Assembly (NCBI RefSeq): GCF_019904135.1
Contig: NZ_JAIOGQ010000004.1
Coordinates: forward strand, 1-64,000
Length of the DNA: 64,000 nt
Origin: Paenibacillus caui
GTDB taxonomy: Bacteria > Bacillota > Bacilli > Paenibacillales > Paenibacillaceae
Direction: 5' to 3'
Shown: positions 63,456 through 64,000 of the stretch, in pieces
Numbering within the stretch: the stretch's first letter is position 1
Layout of the letters: every line of letters begins with the position of its first letter
Translations under genes and position numbers: made by a program
The notes under the pieces: generated by a model
Databases searched by the model: none
The model's input: only the letters and a program-made list of their open reading frames with translations
Told to the model about the DNA's origin: nothing

Positions 63456-63554
63456 TTACCGGAAAACAAACGGTTCGATCAGCGCAATCAGCGCCGAGCC
63501 TACAATAGCAATCAGCATTAGATAGACAAATAATTTCATCCATTTTTTTGGCAT
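63456..63554 (-). CDS. 32-aa membrane miniprotein, Prli42/DUF4044-like
   Basis: Minus-strand frame MPKKWMKLFVYLMLIAIVGS then ALIALIEPFVFR. A basic N terminus and one membrane helix (about 8-27) match the pattern of the stressosome-associated miniprotein Prli42 and DUF4044 proteins of Bacillales. SD AAGGAG precedes the ATG by about 10 nt. The family call is from pattern and size only. Confidence 0.55.
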   Translation of the reverse strand: MPKKWMKLFVYLMLIAIVGSALIALIEPFVFR

Positions 63555-63661
63555 GAGAGAACTCCTTACCTTTATACTTAATTTATGCTTATAAGAAACG
63601 CAGCCTGATTTACAGGATCGCCATTATATTTTATCGTAAATAAGAAAGCGGGGAAAGTAAA

Positions 63662-64000
63662 GTGATCGTAAAGGACCGATTGATTCAGCTGTTTCTTGAT
63701 TTGGTGCAGGTTGACAGCGAAACGACACAGGAACGTCAAATTGCGGATTTGCTCAAGCAAACATTTACGGAGCTCGGCTTAAGTGTTGTGGAGGACGAGT
63801 CGCAGTCTGTGACCGGTCATGGCGCAGGCAATCTGATTGCGACATTGCCGGCCAGCGGATCGGCTCAGGCTGATCCCATCTTTTTCACCTGCCATATGGA
63901 TACCGTGACGCCGGGCAAGGGCATCAAGCCTGTCATCAGTGAGGATGGCTGGATTCGCAGCGACGGGACGACGATTCTCGGATCCGACGACAAAGCGGGA
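63662..64000 (+). CDS. yqjE: M20 family peptidase (YqjE/PepT-like), 5' part
   Basis: The frame starts at GTG 63662 behind GCGGGGAAAG and is open to the window end (113 codons). FFTCHMDTVTPG holds the first metal-binding His and catalytic Asp of M20 di-zinc peptidases, and TTILGSDDKAG the bridging Asp. The tripeptidase-like YqjE of B. subtilis also lies after the bkd genes. The C-terminal metal ligands are outside the window. Confidence 0.85.
   Translation, partial: MIVKDRLIQLFLDLVQVDSETTQERQIADLLKQTFTELGLSVVEDESQSVTGHGAGNLIATLPASGSAQADPIFFTCHMDTVTPGKGIKPVISEDGWIRSDGTTILGSDDKAG

Overview
The window looks like a chromosome segment of a Paenibacillus-type, low-to-mid G+C, endospore-forming Firmicute. 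The main evidence is a long block in the order known from Bacillus subtilis: mntR, yqhO-like patatin, yqhP-yqhQ-yqhR, papA/pepP, efp, yqhV, spoIIIAA-AH, accBC, yqhY, nusB, folD, xseAB, ispA, dxs, yqxC/tlyA, ahrC, recN, spoIVB, spo0A. The lpdV-bkd genes and a YqjE-like peptidase follow later. Shine-Dalgarno (SD) sites are strong, GTG and TTG starts are common, and sigma-A, sigma-E and Spo0A signals are visible. No tRNA, rRNA or CRISPR array was seen.

Region 1 (1-7431) is anaerobic fermentation. After the 3' end of a group II intron come fnr (minus strand), adhE, pflB and pflA. Several TGTGA-N6-TCACA-type sites (Fnr, some also Rex-like) lie upstream of adhE and pflB. Region 2 (7432-16676) holds two secreted proteins with copper-amine-oxidase-N domains, zur, yidD, a T-box leader with methionyl-tRNA synthetase, ccdA and mntR. 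Region 3 (16677-31946) holds the patatin gene, yqhPQR, pepP, efp, lysC, yqhV, the full eight-gene spoIIIA operon and accBC. Region 4 (31947-45742) holds the Asp23/AmaP envelope-stress genes, then nusB through spo0A.

Region 5 (45743-52244) is an A+T-rich accessory region. Its left part is bracketed by a direct repeat of the last ~130 bp of spo0A (45613-45745 and 48508-48640, about 89% identical, almost all differences synonymous). Just inside the left copy is an N-terminal tyrosine-recombinase fragment. This arrangement suggests an integrative element that used the spo0A 3' end as its attachment site and rebuilt the gene on insertion. Its cargo is a secreted protein of unknown function, a small membrane protein and a decayed ISL3 transposase. 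Outside the repeat lie a divergent SnoaL-like/ArsR pair with a perfect operator, a levansucrase and gene remnants.

Region 6 (52245-64000) returns to housekeeping genes: an iron-type dehydrogenase, metNPQ, small uncharacterised genes, the branched-chain 2-oxoacid dehydrogenase genes (lpdV, bkdAA, bkdAB, bkdB) with lipB, a 32-aa membrane miniprotein and the start of an M20 peptidase. A FapR-like operator in the bkdAA leader suggests control by fatty-acid status, and lipB next door would supply the octanoyl/lipoyl group for the E2 subunit.

Starts given here are often shorter than the longest open frame because the SD position decides them. All calls come from reading the sequence; no database search was run.
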